From assembly GCA_006742785.1 (NCBI GenBank), contig AP019755.1, positions 682,001-746,000 of the forward strand: 64,000 bases of DNA, given 5' to 3'. The translations under genes and the position numbers were made by a program. Within the stretch, counting starts at the first letter, position 1. Each line of letters opens with the position of its first letter. Below the pieces are notes generated by a model. That model saw only the letters and a list, made by a program, of their open reading frames with translations. It had not been told where the DNA came from and did no database searches. Of the stretch, positions 1 through 9,805 are shown piece by piece. The DNA is from Nitrosomonas stercoris. GTDB taxonomy: Bacteria; Pseudomonadota; Gammaproteobacteria; Burkholderiales; Nitrosomonadaceae.

Positions 1-1001
1 TGGCCACTCTCGATTATTTTCCGCCGAATCGTCATATTGGTTTCTTCCAAATCCAGCCAATCGATATCTGTACGCGGCGTCATAATTGACATTGCTGGAC
101 GTTCAGCCAGTGTCAGCACCCCTTCGATCATTTCTTTTTCTTCACGAGCAAACAAATCGTTCTCTGCCACCTGCTGCGCAATAACTTCTGCTGTTTCTCC
201 TAAACTCACCTCGCCCTTTTTTCCACCCAACAAGCGCAACACTGCAGCAGCAGTACGATCACGTAAATCACCGGTCGTGATAAATTTTTCCTTATTGTGT
301 CGGGCAATCTGATTAAATATTTCAATCAGAATTGAAAAACTGATTGCCGCGTAGAGATAGCCTTTGGGTACGTGATAATTGAAGCCTTCGATGATTAATG
401 AAAAACCTATCATCATCAAAAAACCTAGGCACAAAATAACAACTGTCGGATGCTTTGAAACAAAATTCATTAACGGACTTGATGCCCAAATCATTACGCC
501 CACTGCAACAATAACTGCGATCATCATGACGGCTAGCTGCTCGACCATGCCCACGGCCGTAATCATACTATCCAGCGAGAAAACCGCATCCAGCACAATG
601 ATTTGGATAATGACTTGCCAGAACACAGCATGCACATGCTTGCCTTCTTCTTGTTCAGAATGCCCCTCCAAACGCTCGTGCAATTCCATCGTGCCTTTAA
701 AAAGCAGAAATATCCCACCCAGCAACATAATAATATTACGCCAGGACAAATCGATACCAAAAATAATGGCGAGCGGCGTCGTCAGTGTAATTACCCAAGA
801 AAGAGAAGCAAGCAAAATAAGCCGCATCACTAGCGCTAAGGATAGCCCAACGATACGAGCTCTATCGCGCTGATTTGCTGGTAGTTTATCCGCCAGAATA
901 GCGATAAAAACGAGATTATCGATTCCCAGTACAATTTCCAGAATGATCAATGTTGCCAATCCTGCCCAAGCAGCAGGATCAACCACCCATTCAAAAAACA
1001 C
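1..1001 (-). CDS. TerC-family integral membrane protein with C-terminal CBS domains (3' end outside window)
   Basis: The reverse strand is open from a GTG at 1001 to the window edge (about 333 codons). The first 200 residues are a TerC-type multi-pass membrane domain: the conserved acidic stretch EIVLGIDN lies near the N-terminus and a second, LDAVFSLDS, follows after several helices. The segment next to the window edge ([10 protein letters not shown]) begins a CBS/CorC-like module, as in YoaE/YegH-type proteins. These proteins are inner-membrane; a metal-ion export role is suggested for the family, but the substrate is not known here. Start choice is moderate: the GTG is the furthest upstream sensible codon, with a weak AGGT about 10 nt before it. 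Confidence 0.85.
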   Translation of the reverse strand, partial: MFFEWVVDPAAWAGLATLIILEIVLGIDNLVFIAILADKLPANQRDRARIVGLSLALVMRLILLASLSWVITLTTPLAIIFGIDLSWRNIIMLLGGIFLLFKGTMELHERLEGHSEQEEGKHVHAVFWQVIIQIIVLDAVFSLDSMITAVGMVEQLAVMMIAVIVAVGVMIWASSPLMNFVSKHPTVVILCLGFLMMIGFSLIIEGFNYHVPKGYLYAAISFSILIEIFNQIARHNKEKFITTGDLRDRTAAAVLRLLGGKKGEVSLGETAEVIAQQVAENDLFAREEKEMIEGVLTLAERPAMSIMTPRTDIDWLDLEETNMTIRRKIIESG

Positions 1002-1248
1002 TTTTACTGATACCTACGATAAATTAAGATATTTTAATCAAGAATATGAAACACCCGAATACAGGCAAAAAGAAGTCACGCAATGGAAGGTAGTAGATGA
1101 AAAACAATCAATATAGTACAAGTTTCTGAAACCCGCCAGAAAAATATCAAAAACAAAATATTAAAATATCTACCCAAGCGAGATGATCGATCCAAGGAAA
1201 AATCAGCAAAATATAGCCAATTCAACTCACTCTGAGGCACATGTCATT

Positions 1249-1881
1249 TTAATCTACCAAATGATGCAGCAATGCATAGCGAATTAATTCACTATTGTTA
1301 GACAATTGTAACTTTTCCATGAGCCGGGAACGGTAAACACTCACTGTTTTAGGGCTAAGACACATTTCTTCTGAAATTTCAGATAACCCCTTGCCAGAAG
1401 CAATCAAACACAATGTCTGGAATTCCCGATCAGATAATGTGGCATGTAAAGGACGATCTACATCCGAGGTAATGGCATTGGCCAGCTCCATAGCTAATTC
1501 TGGCGTAATGTATTTCTGGCCTGACGCCACTTGGCGAATAGCGGTAACCAATTGTGCAGGGGCACTTTGCTTATTCAGATAACCAACCGCACCCGCCCTG
1601 AGCGCACGAATCGCAAACTCACTTTCACTATGCATGCTCAACATCAAGATTGCCAGATCAGGCTGTTCCTTTTTTATCTGTTTCAATACATCCAAACCAT
1701 TGCGATCCGGCAATGAAATATCCAGCAATATGACATCAAAATCTTGTTGCCGGATAACACTCATTGCCTGAAATCCGCTAGCAGCTTCACCCGTTACACA
1801 GATATCACTCGTTTCACTCAATATTTGCTTCAGGCCTTGCCGTACAATTGCATGATCATCTGCGATCATCACCTTGATCAT
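1249..1881 (-). CDS. NarL/FixJ-family two-component response regulator
   Basis: 210 residues, full family length. The N-terminal receiver has the acid pair D8/D9, phospho-acceptor D54 in ILLDISLPD and the conserved lysine K104. The C-terminal third (about 145-205) is a LuxR-type helix-turn-helix (SDREFQTLCLIASGKGLSEI, then SPKTVSVYRSRL). It lies 40 bp downstream of the histidine kinase on the same strand, so the two form a cognate pair in one operon. It resembles UvrY/GacA and NarL, but target genes cannot be read from the sequence. Confidence 0.93.
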   Translation of the reverse strand: MIKVMIADDHAIVRQGLKQILSETSDICVTGEAASGFQAMSVIRQQDFDVILLDISLPDRNGLDVLKQIKKEQPDLAILMLSMHSESEFAIRALRAGAVGYLNKQSAPAQLVTAIRQVASGQKYITPELAMELANAITSDVDRPLHATLSDREFQTLCLIASGKGLSEISEEMCLSPKTVSVYRSRLMEKLQLSNNSELIRYALLHHLVD

Positions 1882-1921
1882 ACTGCTACCCCAACTTCAA
1901 ATAGTATCTTTGTTGCATATT

Positions 1922-3454
1922 TCATCCAGCAATCTGACAAGCAAGTAAAGAGCGTCCATTGACCGGAATAGCAATGATGACTTCAGTGCCACTGGTAGGT
2001 TTGCCCCGAATATGAAATTTACCACCCAATTGTTGACAGCGTTCACGCATACTACGTATACCAAATGAATTAATCTTTTCCATATCCGAATGGGTAATAC
2101 CACAACCATTATCTACTACCCTCAGACATACCTCACTGGCCTGCTCGGATAGCTGCACCTGTACCCCCGATGCTTGTGCATGCTTAGCTATATTCGTCAA
2201 TGCTTCCTGAAACACCCGAAAAATCGCTACTGCCAGTTCTCCATCCAGTGAAATATCTTCGCTGTCGCACTCCACGACACAAGCAATGCCAGTACGCTGA
2301 TCAAATTCACGTGCCTGCCAATGCACTGCGGCCACGATGCCACAATCCAGTACCCCAGGTCGCAAATCCAATGCAATCCGGCGAGTGCTATCAATAACCA
2401 TATCCACCAGTGACTCTACTGCTGCAGCTTTATTTTGATAAAACGCTGCGGTGCGATTGGAATTATCCAGACAAGGTACCAGCTCACATTTGATGGCAGT
2501 TAAAGTACCACCAATATCATCATGAATTTCACGCGCAATTCGAGTGCGCTCCTGCTCTTTCACCCGTTGCGAATACATCGACAACTCTTCCAGTCGCGCA
2601 CGCGAGCGCGCAATTTCCAGCTCAATTTGTTTGTTACGCGTAATATTCAACATGATGCCATCCCACAATACAGCACCACGCGCAGTACGACGTGGTGTGG
2701 CGCGCACACTAATCCATTTGATATCAGCATCGCCCCGGGCTTGTATGCGTCCTTCCCAATTCCACGCGGATAGCTGTTCACATGAAGCATATAACGATCG
2801 CGTGTAATCCAAGGCATCTCCTGCCAAAATCAAATCAGCAAACGCTTCAGGATTTTTCTGTAAATAATCTGGGGAAAGCCCGAGTAATGACTTGGAGTTA
2901 TCGCTCACATAGGGAAAAAAAACCTGATCATCCGGCTCCAATACAAACTGAAACACCAAGCCTGGCAAATTGGACGCAATAGCACGAAAGCGTGCCTCAT
3001 TCCTCTCCAAAGCAGATTGTGCTGCATATAACGCTTGCAAATGACCGACATGCCGTTGGCAAATACGAATGGCTGCCAACAAGCGCATTGCTTCCGATTT
3101 CAACAGCACATCCTGCACGCCAGCAGCAAACAAACATGCCGTTAATTCTGCATCTGGTTGAGAAATCTGCGCAATTACTGTGACATCCAATTTTAGCTTT
3201 TTCAACCAATTCAGCACTGGCAGCACATCCAAATCCGCATGATCACCCGCTAATAGCAAATCCCACGTTTGTTGCTGTAATACGTTTACCAGCACATCAA
3301 TCGTTTCCACGTGATGTACCTCGACTGCCAGCTGATGTTTGCTTAATAAATCACGAATTTGCTCGACCTCATCCAGTGTATGACCAACAATCAACATTGC
3401 CAATGTTTGTGCCATCATTTGCTCCGAATTTTTATTGATTGGTATCATCTCCAA
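1922..3454 (-). CDS. Cytoplasmic sensor histidine kinase: degenerate receiver, PAS, HisKA_3, HATPase
   Basis: 510 residues. Residues 17-135 look like a receiver fold but lack the usual acid pair (LIVGHT in place of LIVDDD), so phosphorylation there is doubtful. A PAS domain follows (about 150-275, RFRAIASNLPGLVFQF), then a coiled linker. The HisKA_3 dimerisation/phosphorylation box is REIHDDIGG with H311. The ATPase domain has DNGCG and a G2-like FGIRSMRER. No transmembrane segment is evident, so the signal is probably intracellular. NarX/UhpB-type kinase, upstream gene of the pair with the LuxR-type regulator. Confidence 0.9.
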   Translation of the reverse strand: MEMIPINKNSEQMMAQTLAMLIVGHTLDEVEQIRDLLSKHQLAVEVHHVETIDVLVNVLQQQTWDLLLAGDHADLDVLPVLNWLKKLKLDVTVIAQISQPDAELTACLFAAGVQDVLLKSEAMRLLAAIRICQRHVGHLQALYAAQSALERNEARFRAIASNLPGLVFQFVLEPDDQVFFPYVSDNSKSLLGLSPDYLQKNPEAFADLILAGDALDYTRSLYASCEQLSAWNWEGRIQARGDADIKWISVRATPRRTARGAVLWDGIMLNITRNKQIELEIARSRARLEELSMYSQRVKEQERTRIAREIHDDIGGTLTAIKCELVPCLDNSNRTAAFYQNKAAAVESLVDMVIDSTRRIALDLRPGVLDCGIVAAVHWQAREFDQRTGIACVVECDSEDISLDGELAVAIFRVFQEALTNIAKHAQASGVQVQLSEQASEVCLRVVDNGCGITHSDMEKINSFGIRSMRERCQQLGGKFHIRGKPTSGTEVIIAIPVNGRSLLACQIAG

Positions 3455-3772
3455 ACCACTATCTTTTCCCTGCCAATAAACTCTGACACACTATCTGTAC
3501 TTTCATTTTTACGTTAAAAATAAGTTGACAATAGCACTAACCATAGCAATTTTCTGCACAAACACCAAAAATATATGACATTTTAATAAATTATAGTGTT
3601 AACTTATTCTGGAAATCTCTAAAAATAGCAACACAATCGTACACTTCAGGTGTACAACAGCTAGAGTTAATGATGCAATACGATAACGTAACTACAATAT
3701 ACATAAGCAAACAGACAGAAAGCCAAGCATTACTTGCTTATCAATCGCTATTCAAGAAAACATCAGACGGCT
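3455..3772. promoter_or_regulatory. Divergent intergenic region between the histidine kinase and the GH63-like gene
   Basis: About 320 bp, AT-rich, between the 5' ends of two divergently read genes, so it must hold promoters for both. I see no clear sigma-70 hexamer pair, operator palindrome or RNA gene that I would commit to. Confidence 0.4.
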
Positions 3773-6472
3773 ATGAAAGAAGAATCCAAACGACTTAAAC
3801 AATGCGACAAAAATCAATCCCCTTGGAAAAAATGGGGACCTTATTTAAGTGAACGACAGTGGGGCACAGTACGCGAAGACTATAGTGAAAATGGCAATGC
3901 CTGGAACTACTTCTCACATTATCAATCTGGAGCTCGCGCATACCGCTGGGGAGAAGATGGTTTAGCTGGTATCAGTGATGATCGGCAATTACTTTGCTTC
4001 GCATTGGCGCTATGGAACGGACAGGATTCCGTCTTAAAAGAACGCTTATTTGGTCTAACCAATCCACAGGGCAATCATGGAGAAGATGTTAAGGAATATT
4101 ACTTCTATCTAGATGCCACCCCCACCCACAGTTATCTGAAATATCTCTACAAATATCCGCAAACTGCTTATCCGTATGAAGATTTGGTTAATACCAATGG
4201 CCAACGCTCACGCCTGGAGTCGGAATACGAACTACTCGATACGGGGATTTTTGACGAAAACCGCTATTTCGATATTTTCGTGGAATACGCTCAGAACACA
4301 CCAGAAGACATCTTCATTCGTATTCAGGTGATTAATCGTGGATCTGAAGCTGCACCATTACGCTTACTACCAACGCTTTGGTTTCGTAATACCTGGTCAT
4401 GGGAATCTGATACCAGCAAACCTCACTTGCAGCAAGCAGAAAGCCGAGATAACTATCAAGTTATTCAAACCAACCACGACAAACTGGGAAGTTATCAACT
4501 GTATTGTGACGACGCACCAACGTTACTTTTTTGCGAAAATGAAACCAACCATTGGCGATTATTCCGCAGCAACAACACAGGACCCTATACCAAGGATGGC
4601 ATTAATGACTATGTCGTGCATAGTAAAACTGACGCGATCAATCCCACCAACAGTGGCACCAAAGCAGCAGCTGATTACACATTAAACATTCCTTCTGGTG
4701 CAACTCGCAGTATTCGATTGCGATTATGCAAAGCTAATACTGCCCCAATATCTGCTGTTTTTACTGATTTTGATCGTTTGATCGACAAAAGAAAGAAAGA
4801 AGCCGATCATTTTTATGCTGAATTAACAGCAAACCGCTTAAATAAAACACAGCAAGCTATTTTTCGACAAGCACTGGCCGGTTTGATATGGACCAAACAA
4901 TATTACGAATATGACGTTAAACGCTGGCTGGACGCAACACACCGCACTAGCGCACGTAATATCGACTGGCAGCACATGCACTGCCACGACATTATTTCTA
5001 TGCCAGATAAATGGGAATATCCCTGGTTTGCCGCCTGGGATTCTGCATTTCACACGCTCCCATTAGCGATGATTGATCCAACCTTTGCCAAACAACAACT
5101 CAGCCTGTTTCTGGAAAATCGTTATCAGCACCCCGACGGACAGCTACCTGCCTACGAATGGAATTTTTGTGATGTCAATCCACCAGTACACGCTTGGGCT
5201 GTCTACGTTGTTTATCAAATCTGTCAGGATTACCATCAGCAAAAAGACTTATCGTTCTTAAAATCAGCTTTTGCTAACCTGGAACATAACTACAGCTGGT
5301 GGGAATCACACCGTGAACCCGATAAAAATGTGTATGAAGGTGGATTTCTGGGGCTAGATAATATTGGCGTGTTTGATCGTAGCGCTGCTTTACCCACAGG
5401 CGGACACTTGGAACAATCCGATGCAACTGCCTGGATGACGCTGTTTTCGCAAAATATGTTGCAAATTGCACTGGAACTCAGCTTGCATGATTCAACATAC
5501 GAGCAACGGGTATTGTCTTATCTCAACAAATTCATGGCCACTGCGGCTGCTATGCAAGATATCAGTGATGAGCACCGCGATATGTGGGACGATGAAGACG
5601 GTTTTTTCTACAACGTATTACGCTTTCCAGATGGCCATTCTACTCGCATCAAAGTGCGTTCATTCGTTGGCCTGCTACCGTTGTGCGCTGTAACGGTTGT
5701 AGAAAAATCTACGCTAGACAAGCTGCCACAGGTCGCAGAATATTTTGATAATCTGGTCAAACGGAGAAATTATTTGACCGCACACATTTTCTGTCCCATC
5801 AAATCCGGGATAGAAGGACGCCGATTACTCGCTATTGTCGACGAGGAGAAATTACGAAAAATATTAACAAAAATGCTAGATGAACAAGAATTCCTCAGTC
5901 CCTACGGGATCCGTTCGCTCTCTAAATATCATGAGCAACATCCCTATGAATTTCACTGGAATGGACAAACCTTTACAGCAGATTATCAACCGGGAGAATC
6001 CACTACCGGAATGTTTGGCGGTAATTCCAACTGGCGCGGCCCAGTGTGGTTACCTGTCAACATTTTAATTATTCGCGCTCTGCTGACACTCTATGCTTAC
6101 TATGGTGATAATTTTAAAATAGAATTTCCAACCCGATCCGGCAAACAATATAATCTGTTCCGAGTCGCCAGAATGATTGCAACACGATTATTACGCATTT
6201 TCCAACCCGATGAACAAGACAGACGACCGGTATTTGGCGGCGCTGAAAAATTCCAGACCGATCCTCACTGGCGTGATCACCTATTATTCTACGAATATTT
6301 TCACGCAGAAGATGGTTCAGGACTGGGTGCCAGCCACCAAACTGGCTGGACAGGCACCATGGCGGCTCTGTTAAGTATCTTTGGTTCCTTGGAAGAAGAA
6401 GAGCTGGCGGAGCTAGGCATGCAAGAAATACCAGCCATTCTAGCTGGAAACAACAAATTACCTACTTGCTAA
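3773..6472 (+). CDS. GH63-like glycoside hydrolase (mannosylglycerate hydrolase / glucosidase-type)
   Basis: About 899 residues from the ATG at 3773; a TTG 13 codons upstream (3734) is also in frame, but the ATG fits homologue-like N-termini better. The protein has an N-terminal beta-rich domain and a C-terminal (alpha/alpha)6 barrel typical of clan GH-G. Diagnostic stretches are YPWFAAWDSAFHTLPLAMI, the tryptophan-rich middle, and NWRGPVWLPVN near the C-terminus. Family members hydrolyse alpha-glucosides, including manno- or glucosylglycerate; the substrate here is unproven. No signal peptide, so cytoplasmic. The next gene is a GH13 glycosidase 78 bp downstream, suggesting a shared role in storage or compatible-solute sugar turnover. 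Confidence 0.82.
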   Translation: MKEESKRLKQCDKNQSPWKKWGPYLSERQWGTVREDYSENGNAWNYFSHYQSGARAYRWGEDGLAGISDDRQLLCFALALWNGQDSVLKERLFGLTNPQGNHGEDVKEYYFYLDATPTHSYLKYLYKYPQTAYPYEDLVNTNGQRSRLESEYELLDTGIFDENRYFDIFVEYAQNTPEDIFIRIQVINRGSEAAPLRLLPTLWFRNTWSWESDTSKPHLQQAESRDNYQVIQTNHDKLGSYQLYCDDAPTLLFCENETNHWRLFRSNNTGPYTKDGINDYVVHSKTDAINPTNSGTKAAADYTLNIPSGATRSIRLRLCKANTAPISAVFTDFDRLIDKRKKEADHFYAELTANRLNKTQQAIFRQALAGLIWTKQYYEYDVKRWLDATHRTSARNIDWQHMHCHDIISMPDKWEYPWFAAWDSAFHTLPLAMIDPTFAKQQLSLFLENRYQHPDGQLPAYEWNFCDVNPPVHAWAVYVVYQICQDYHQQKDLSFLKSAFANLEHNYSWWESHREPDKNVYEGGFLGLDNIGVFDRSAALPTGGHLEQSDATAWMTLFSQNMLQIALELSLHDSTYEQRVLSYLNKFMATAAAMQDISDEHRDMWDDEDGFFYNVLRFPDGHSTRIKVRSFVGLLPLCAVTVVEKSTLDKLPQVAEYFDNLVKRRNYLTAHIFCPIKSGIEGRRLLAIVDEEKLRKILTKMLDEQEFLSPYGIRSLSKYHEQHPYEFHWNGQTFTADYQPGESTTGMFGGNSNWRGPVWLPVNILIIRALLTLYAYYGDNFKIEFPTRSGKQYNLFRVARMIATRLLRIFQPDEQDRRPVFGGAEKFQTDPHWRDHLLFYEYFHAEDGSGLGASHQTGWTGTMAALLSIFGSLEEEELAELGMQEIPAILAGNNKLPTC

Positions 6473-6550
6473 ATTAGTTAACAACTACACGCTCGCACTA
6501 TTCGCAAACAAGCAATATTTGCTATTACCCTCTCATTTGATATATAAAAA

Positions 6551-8018
6551 TTGGTCACCGCTCCTACGCACCCTTTGCTCTACCAGCTCAACGCTCGTAT
6601 TCGACAAGCTGAACTAGCACATGAAACATCCTCACTGCTTACCCTGGATGCGTGGCCAGAAAGTGAATGGGACCGCCTGGCCGATTTAGGATTTGACTGG
6701 GTATGGTTATTAGGTGTATGGGAAACTGGACAAGCAGGCCGACAAGTTTCACGCAATCATGCTGCTTGGCAGGCGAGCTTTAAAACCAGTTTGCCAGATT
6801 TAACCACAACTGATATCTGTGGCTCTTGCTTTGCAATTACTCATTATCAAGTCGCTAGCAAACTGGGCGGTAATCAAGCACTGCGAAAATTGCGCCAGAA
6901 GCTAAATAAACGCGGGCTGCGCTTGATGCTTGATTTTGTTCCCAACCATACCGCGCTGGATCACCCTTGGGTGAAAACTCATCCTGAATTTTATATTACT
7001 GGTACGCTAGAAGAACAGCAGCATGCTCCACAAAACTACACCACGCTTACTGTGCATGATGAACAGCAAGTTTTTGCTTATGGGCGTGATCCCTACTTCG
7101 ATGGTTGGCCAGATACCTTACAACTGGACTATAGTAATCCCGCTGTACCGCAGGCTATGCAAAAAGAATTACTACACATCGCCAGTTTATGTGATGGCGT
7201 GCGCTGTGATATGGCAATGTTGCTGCTGCCACAAGTGTTTGAGCGCACATGGCAACGCACTATGGCACCCTTCTGGCCAGCTACAATCAAAATTGTTCGC
7301 GAGCAATTCTCAGATTTCATTTTTTTAGCAGAAGTTTATTGGGATTTGGAATGGATGTTGCAACAGCAAGGATTTGATTACACCTATGACAAAAGATTAT
7401 ATGATCGTCTGCGCGATCAAACAGCTCAACCGGTGCGTGCTCATCTAACCGCAGATATTACTTATCAACGCAAATTGGCTCGCTTTCTGGAAAATCACGA
7501 TGAGCCACGTGCCGCAGCTGTTTTCCCACCCGCTGTACATCAATCTGCTGCCATTATTAACTATCTAGCGCCTGGCATGCGTTTTTTCCATGCAGGACAA
7601 TTAACTGGTAAACAAATACCAATACCCATCCATTTGTGCAGAAGTCCAGATGAAAAACCAGATGCTGAACTTAGCTATTTTTATGAGCAGTTATTGCACA
7701 TCCTGCACAATCCACTATTGCGACAGGGAAAGTGGCAATTGCTAGAATGTCTACCAGCTCATACGAATAATGATACTTGGCAGAATTTTATCGCTTATCA
7801 ATGGCAGCAAGAGCATGACAGCCAGCTTGTTATCGTTAACTTTGCTCCCCATCCGGGGCAATGCCGATATCAGCGCACAATCTAATAAAAATGGTAATCA
7901 TTGGGATAATCTGCTGGCAACAAGCAAATCAACCAACCTTCACACAGAATCAGTAACTCGCTTTTTCTTTGATTTACCTGCCTGGGGATATCAAATTCTA
8001 GCCCAACAGCGCAAATAA
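6551..8018 (+). pseudogene. GH13 alpha-amylase-family glycosidase, frameshifted near the C-terminus
   Basis: The first frame (6551-7885, TTG start) encodes 444 residues with the GH13 catalytic set: DFVPNHT (128-134), nucleophile D220 in GVRCDMAM, acid/base E261 in LAEVYWD, and transition-state H316-D317 in ENHDEP. The frame ends in a few unrelated residues after VNFAPHPGQC, while the +1 frame continues with a normal C-terminal beta-domain ending FFFDLPAWGYQILAQ at 8018. One extra base (or a loss of two) near 7855-7870 explains this. The catalytic barrel is intact, so a truncated enzyme is possible. It follows the GH63-like gene and probably shares its transcript. A sequencing error cannot be excluded. 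Confidence 0.82.
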
Positions 8019-8051
8019 AGCTGACCGTTTAACCACAGCAACAATCTCTAC

Positions 8052-8112
8052 TGACATGGTTTAATAAACCGGACACTCCTGTTAAGAGAAAATAACCTTA
8101 ACCGGGGAGGTA
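8052..8112 (+). mobile_element. IS3-family left-end remnant (leader and ribosome site only)
   Basis: About 60 bp nearly identical to the sequence at 26423-26485 that precedes an IS3-type orfA start. It contains the inverted repeat GTTAAG...CTTAAC and a GGGGAGG ribosome-site-like run, then breaks off before any orfA codons. It abuts, head to head, a reverse-oriented orfB fragment. Confidence 0.6.
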
Positions 8113-8152
8113 ATCCACCCATTTTTACCCTGATTCAAAAGTAGAAAGTTAA

Positions 8153-8470
8153 TCAAGCTGCTTTGGTCAGTTTTTGGATGGGGGCCAGCCCACCATTTGC
8201 CATGTTTGGTCTTTCATGATTGTATGTCCAGAGCCAGCAAACGGCATACTCCTGAGCCTCAGCAACAGATTCAAACCGATGTTAGCTCAGCCATTCATAA
8301 CGCACAGTACGATTATAGCGTTCCACGTATGCATTTTGCTGTGGATTTCCCGGTTGAATGTATACCAATTTAATAGTTCTTTTGAATGCCCATTAGCCAA
8401 TTTCGTACTAATATACTCTGGCCCAACTGTCACAGCGGGTCTGCAAGGGTTTGCCGCGCTTCAAAGCACT
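8153..8470 (-). pseudogene. Remnant of IS3-family transposase OrfB (C-terminal end)
   Basis: Reading the minus strand gives the IS3 OrfB signature in pieces: RGKPLQTRCD, then GPEYIS, then VYIQPGNPQQNAYVERYNRT, YEWLS and TYNHERPNMA, ending at a TGA at 8153-8155. These pieces lie in different frames and one in-frame TAA interrupts the last part, so at least two indels and a stop have destroyed it. The upstream limit is uncertain because similarity fades beyond about 8470. Confidence 0.75.
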
Positions 8471-8746
8471 ACTGCGGAATCCATCGAGCACGCAATATCG
8501 ATGGCTGGGTCGATGCTGGCGTTGATAATGATTGTATCGGTCGGGTTCCACTGATTTTTGGACTGTACCGCTTCGGCTTTATTAATCACTTTGATAAAGC
8601 AGTTGGAACTGCCGTGCGCAAACATCGTGGTGTTGCTGCCGAAGGCTCTGTCTCGCTCTCTCGTTGGGTTGACGGCAACCTTGTATTGGGCGGCGAAATA
8701 TTTTTTCCACGAAAAGAATATGTCAGTCGCGTGAATGTGCCATAAC
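8471..8746. other. Uncharacterised stretch between the IS3 remnant and the RelBE locus
   Basis: Open frames exist on both strands (about 95 codons on minus, about 119 on plus), but none has a convincing start, ribosome site or recognisable domain. It may be further degraded IS or cassette DNA. No function can be assigned. Confidence 0.3.
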
Positions 8747-8782
8747 AATTAATCATGCCAATAATTCTAGGCATGATTAATT
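8747..8782. repeat. Perfect 13-bp inverted repeat (hairpin)
   Basis: AATTAATCATGCC at 8747-8759 is exactly complementary to 8770-8782, with a 10-base loop. It could be a bidirectional terminator or a mobile-element end. No strong T-tract follows on either strand. Confidence 0.55.
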
Positions 8783-8825
8783 ATTGTGGCCTTTCGTGTT
8801 TTCCTTCACAAGTCCACGACAAGAG

Positions 8826-8847
8826 CCTGAATATCGAAGTATTCAGG
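8826..8847 (-). terminator. Hairpin downstream of the relE-type toxin gene
   Basis: CCTGAATA and TATTCAGG pair around a 6-base loop, beginning 9 nt after the toxin stop codon. A close copy sits at 9448-9468, 10 nt after the ancestral stop of the broken higA, so the element seems to travel with toxin-antitoxin units. No clear U-tract. Confidence 0.5.
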
Positions 8848-8855
8848 CCCACCTT

Positions 8856-9122
8856 TCATCGGTATACCTCTTTGCGATGGCCTACCCGTAGTACAAGAAC
8901 ATGTAGTACACCATCTTGAATATCACAGACGATCCGATAATCGCCTACGCGGTAGCGCCAAAAGCTATTGAATGGACCAGTAAGAGCCTTGCCGGTACTA
9001 CGTGGATCATCAACCATCGAAACCCGTTCTTCCATGAAGTTGATGATCCGCTTTGCGGTTTGCCGATCTAGCTTACACAACTGTGACACAGCCGAATCGG
9101 CATAGTCAATCATCCAAACCAA
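8856..9122 (-). CDS. relE: RelE/ParE-superfamily toxin
   Basis: 88 residues with the RelE-type fold signature: an N-terminal helix pair (LCKLDRQTAKRIINFMEERV), then GPFNSFWRYRVGDYRIVCDI and a C-terminal VLRVGHRKEVYR, matching RelE toxins that cleave mRNA on the ribosome. The conserved arginines (RYRVGDYR) and the terminal H-R-x-x-V-Y-R are present, so it looks intact. Its start overlaps the antitoxin end by 17 bp, the normal antitoxin-first arrangement with translational coupling. Confidence 0.88.
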   Translation of the reverse strand: MVWMIDYADSAVSQLCKLDRQTAKRIINFMEERVSMVDDPRSTGKALTGPFNSFWRYRVGDYRIVCDIQDGVLHVLVLRVGHRKEVYR

Positions 9123-9333
9123 GGTTTTTCCTTACGGTATCAGCCGAGTGTGTTTTTTCTAGCCCCTTACGAATTCGCTCTTGCGTGTTGGCGGCAAGGT
9201 AGTAGTCCTCCACTTCTTCAATGCCTTGCTCAATAATTTGACGCAGATAATAAGCCTTTGTTCGCCCGGTTTCGGCTGCAAGCGAATCCAGCCTTTTTTC
9301 AATTTCCGGTGCCAGTCGAATAGATGTTGCCAT
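9106..9333 (-). CDS. relB: RelB/DinJ-like ribbon-helix-helix antitoxin
   Basis: 75 residues from the ATG at 9333, chosen over an upstream in-frame start at 9366 because AGGGG lies about 11 nt before it and MATSIRLAPEIEKRLDSLA is the typical ribbon-helix-helix beginning. The C-terminal half (EEVEDYYLAANTQERIRKG) is the toxin-binding arm. It should repress its own operon and neutralise the RelE-type toxin that follows. Confidence 0.87.
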   Translation of the reverse strand: MATSIRLAPEIEKRLDSLAAETGRTKAYYLRQIIEQGIEEVEDYYLAANTQERIRKGLEKTHSADTVRKNLGLDD

Positions 9334-9447
9334 GCTTGATAACCCCTGTTGAATACAAGCATTCATTGTATCACGATGCTATCTGCATCGCCTACTATTT
9401 GTGATTTTTTCGCGCTACCTCTACGTCTTCTGAGGACTCGCTAAGGT

Positions 9448-9468
9448 CTGAATATCGCAAATATTCAG
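9448..9468 (-). terminator. Hairpin downstream of the broken higA (copy of 8826-8847)
   Basis: CTGAATAT and ATATTCAG form an 8-bp stem with a short loop. Flanking bases (TCAGGCTCACCTT versus TCAGGCCCACCTT at the other copy) extend the similarity beyond the stem. Confidence 0.5.
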
Positions 9469-9477
9469 GCTCACCTT

Positions 9478-9795
9478 CTATCCCTGCTTTAATTCGTGTT
9501 TAGGAACCAGTGGCACTATTTTTAATAGTTCTGCGTCTTGAGCTGCCTTCCGTGCCTTTTCAAGGTCGTATTCGCACTACAATGCCGCCCAGAAGCGGGC
9601 CGTACTGACACCTGCCGCCTCGAGCCTTATGGTCAGGTCGTAACTGATAGCGCTGCTGCGCCCATTAACCACGCGAGAAATCGATGCACGCGACATGCCT
9701 AAGTGCTTAGCTGCCTCGCCTACGGCCATGTCCAGCGCCTTTAACACGTCCTCGCGCAAGATCATGCCAGGGTGAGGATGATTCATCATATCCAT
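9478..9795 (-). pseudogene. higA: HigA-like XRE-family antitoxin with a premature stop
   Basis: Start ATG 9795, preceded by AGGAG. The N-terminal HTH is intact (HPGMILREDVLKAL, MSRASISRVVNGRS, ISYDLTIRLEAAG). At 9577-9579 an amber codon stands where HigA proteins have the glutamine of L-Q-x-x-Y-D-L; the reading frame continues after it (CEYDLEKARKAAQDAE) for another 32 codons to a stop at 9478. The gene therefore makes a 72-residue product lacking its C-terminal tail. DNA binding could survive. Antitoxin partner of the frameshifted higB directly upstream. Confidence 0.82.
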
Positions 9796-9805
9796 AGTTT
9801 TTCTC

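Noticed and set aside
8386-8745. 119-codon plus-strand and 95-codon minus-strand open frames
   Set aside because: They overlap each other and the IS3 remnant, lack ribosome sites and show no recognisable domain.
8820-9480. Possible integron cassette array with attC sites around the toxin-antitoxin units
   Set aside because: No RYYYAAC/GTTRRRY cores were visible at the unit borders; only short simple hairpins are present.
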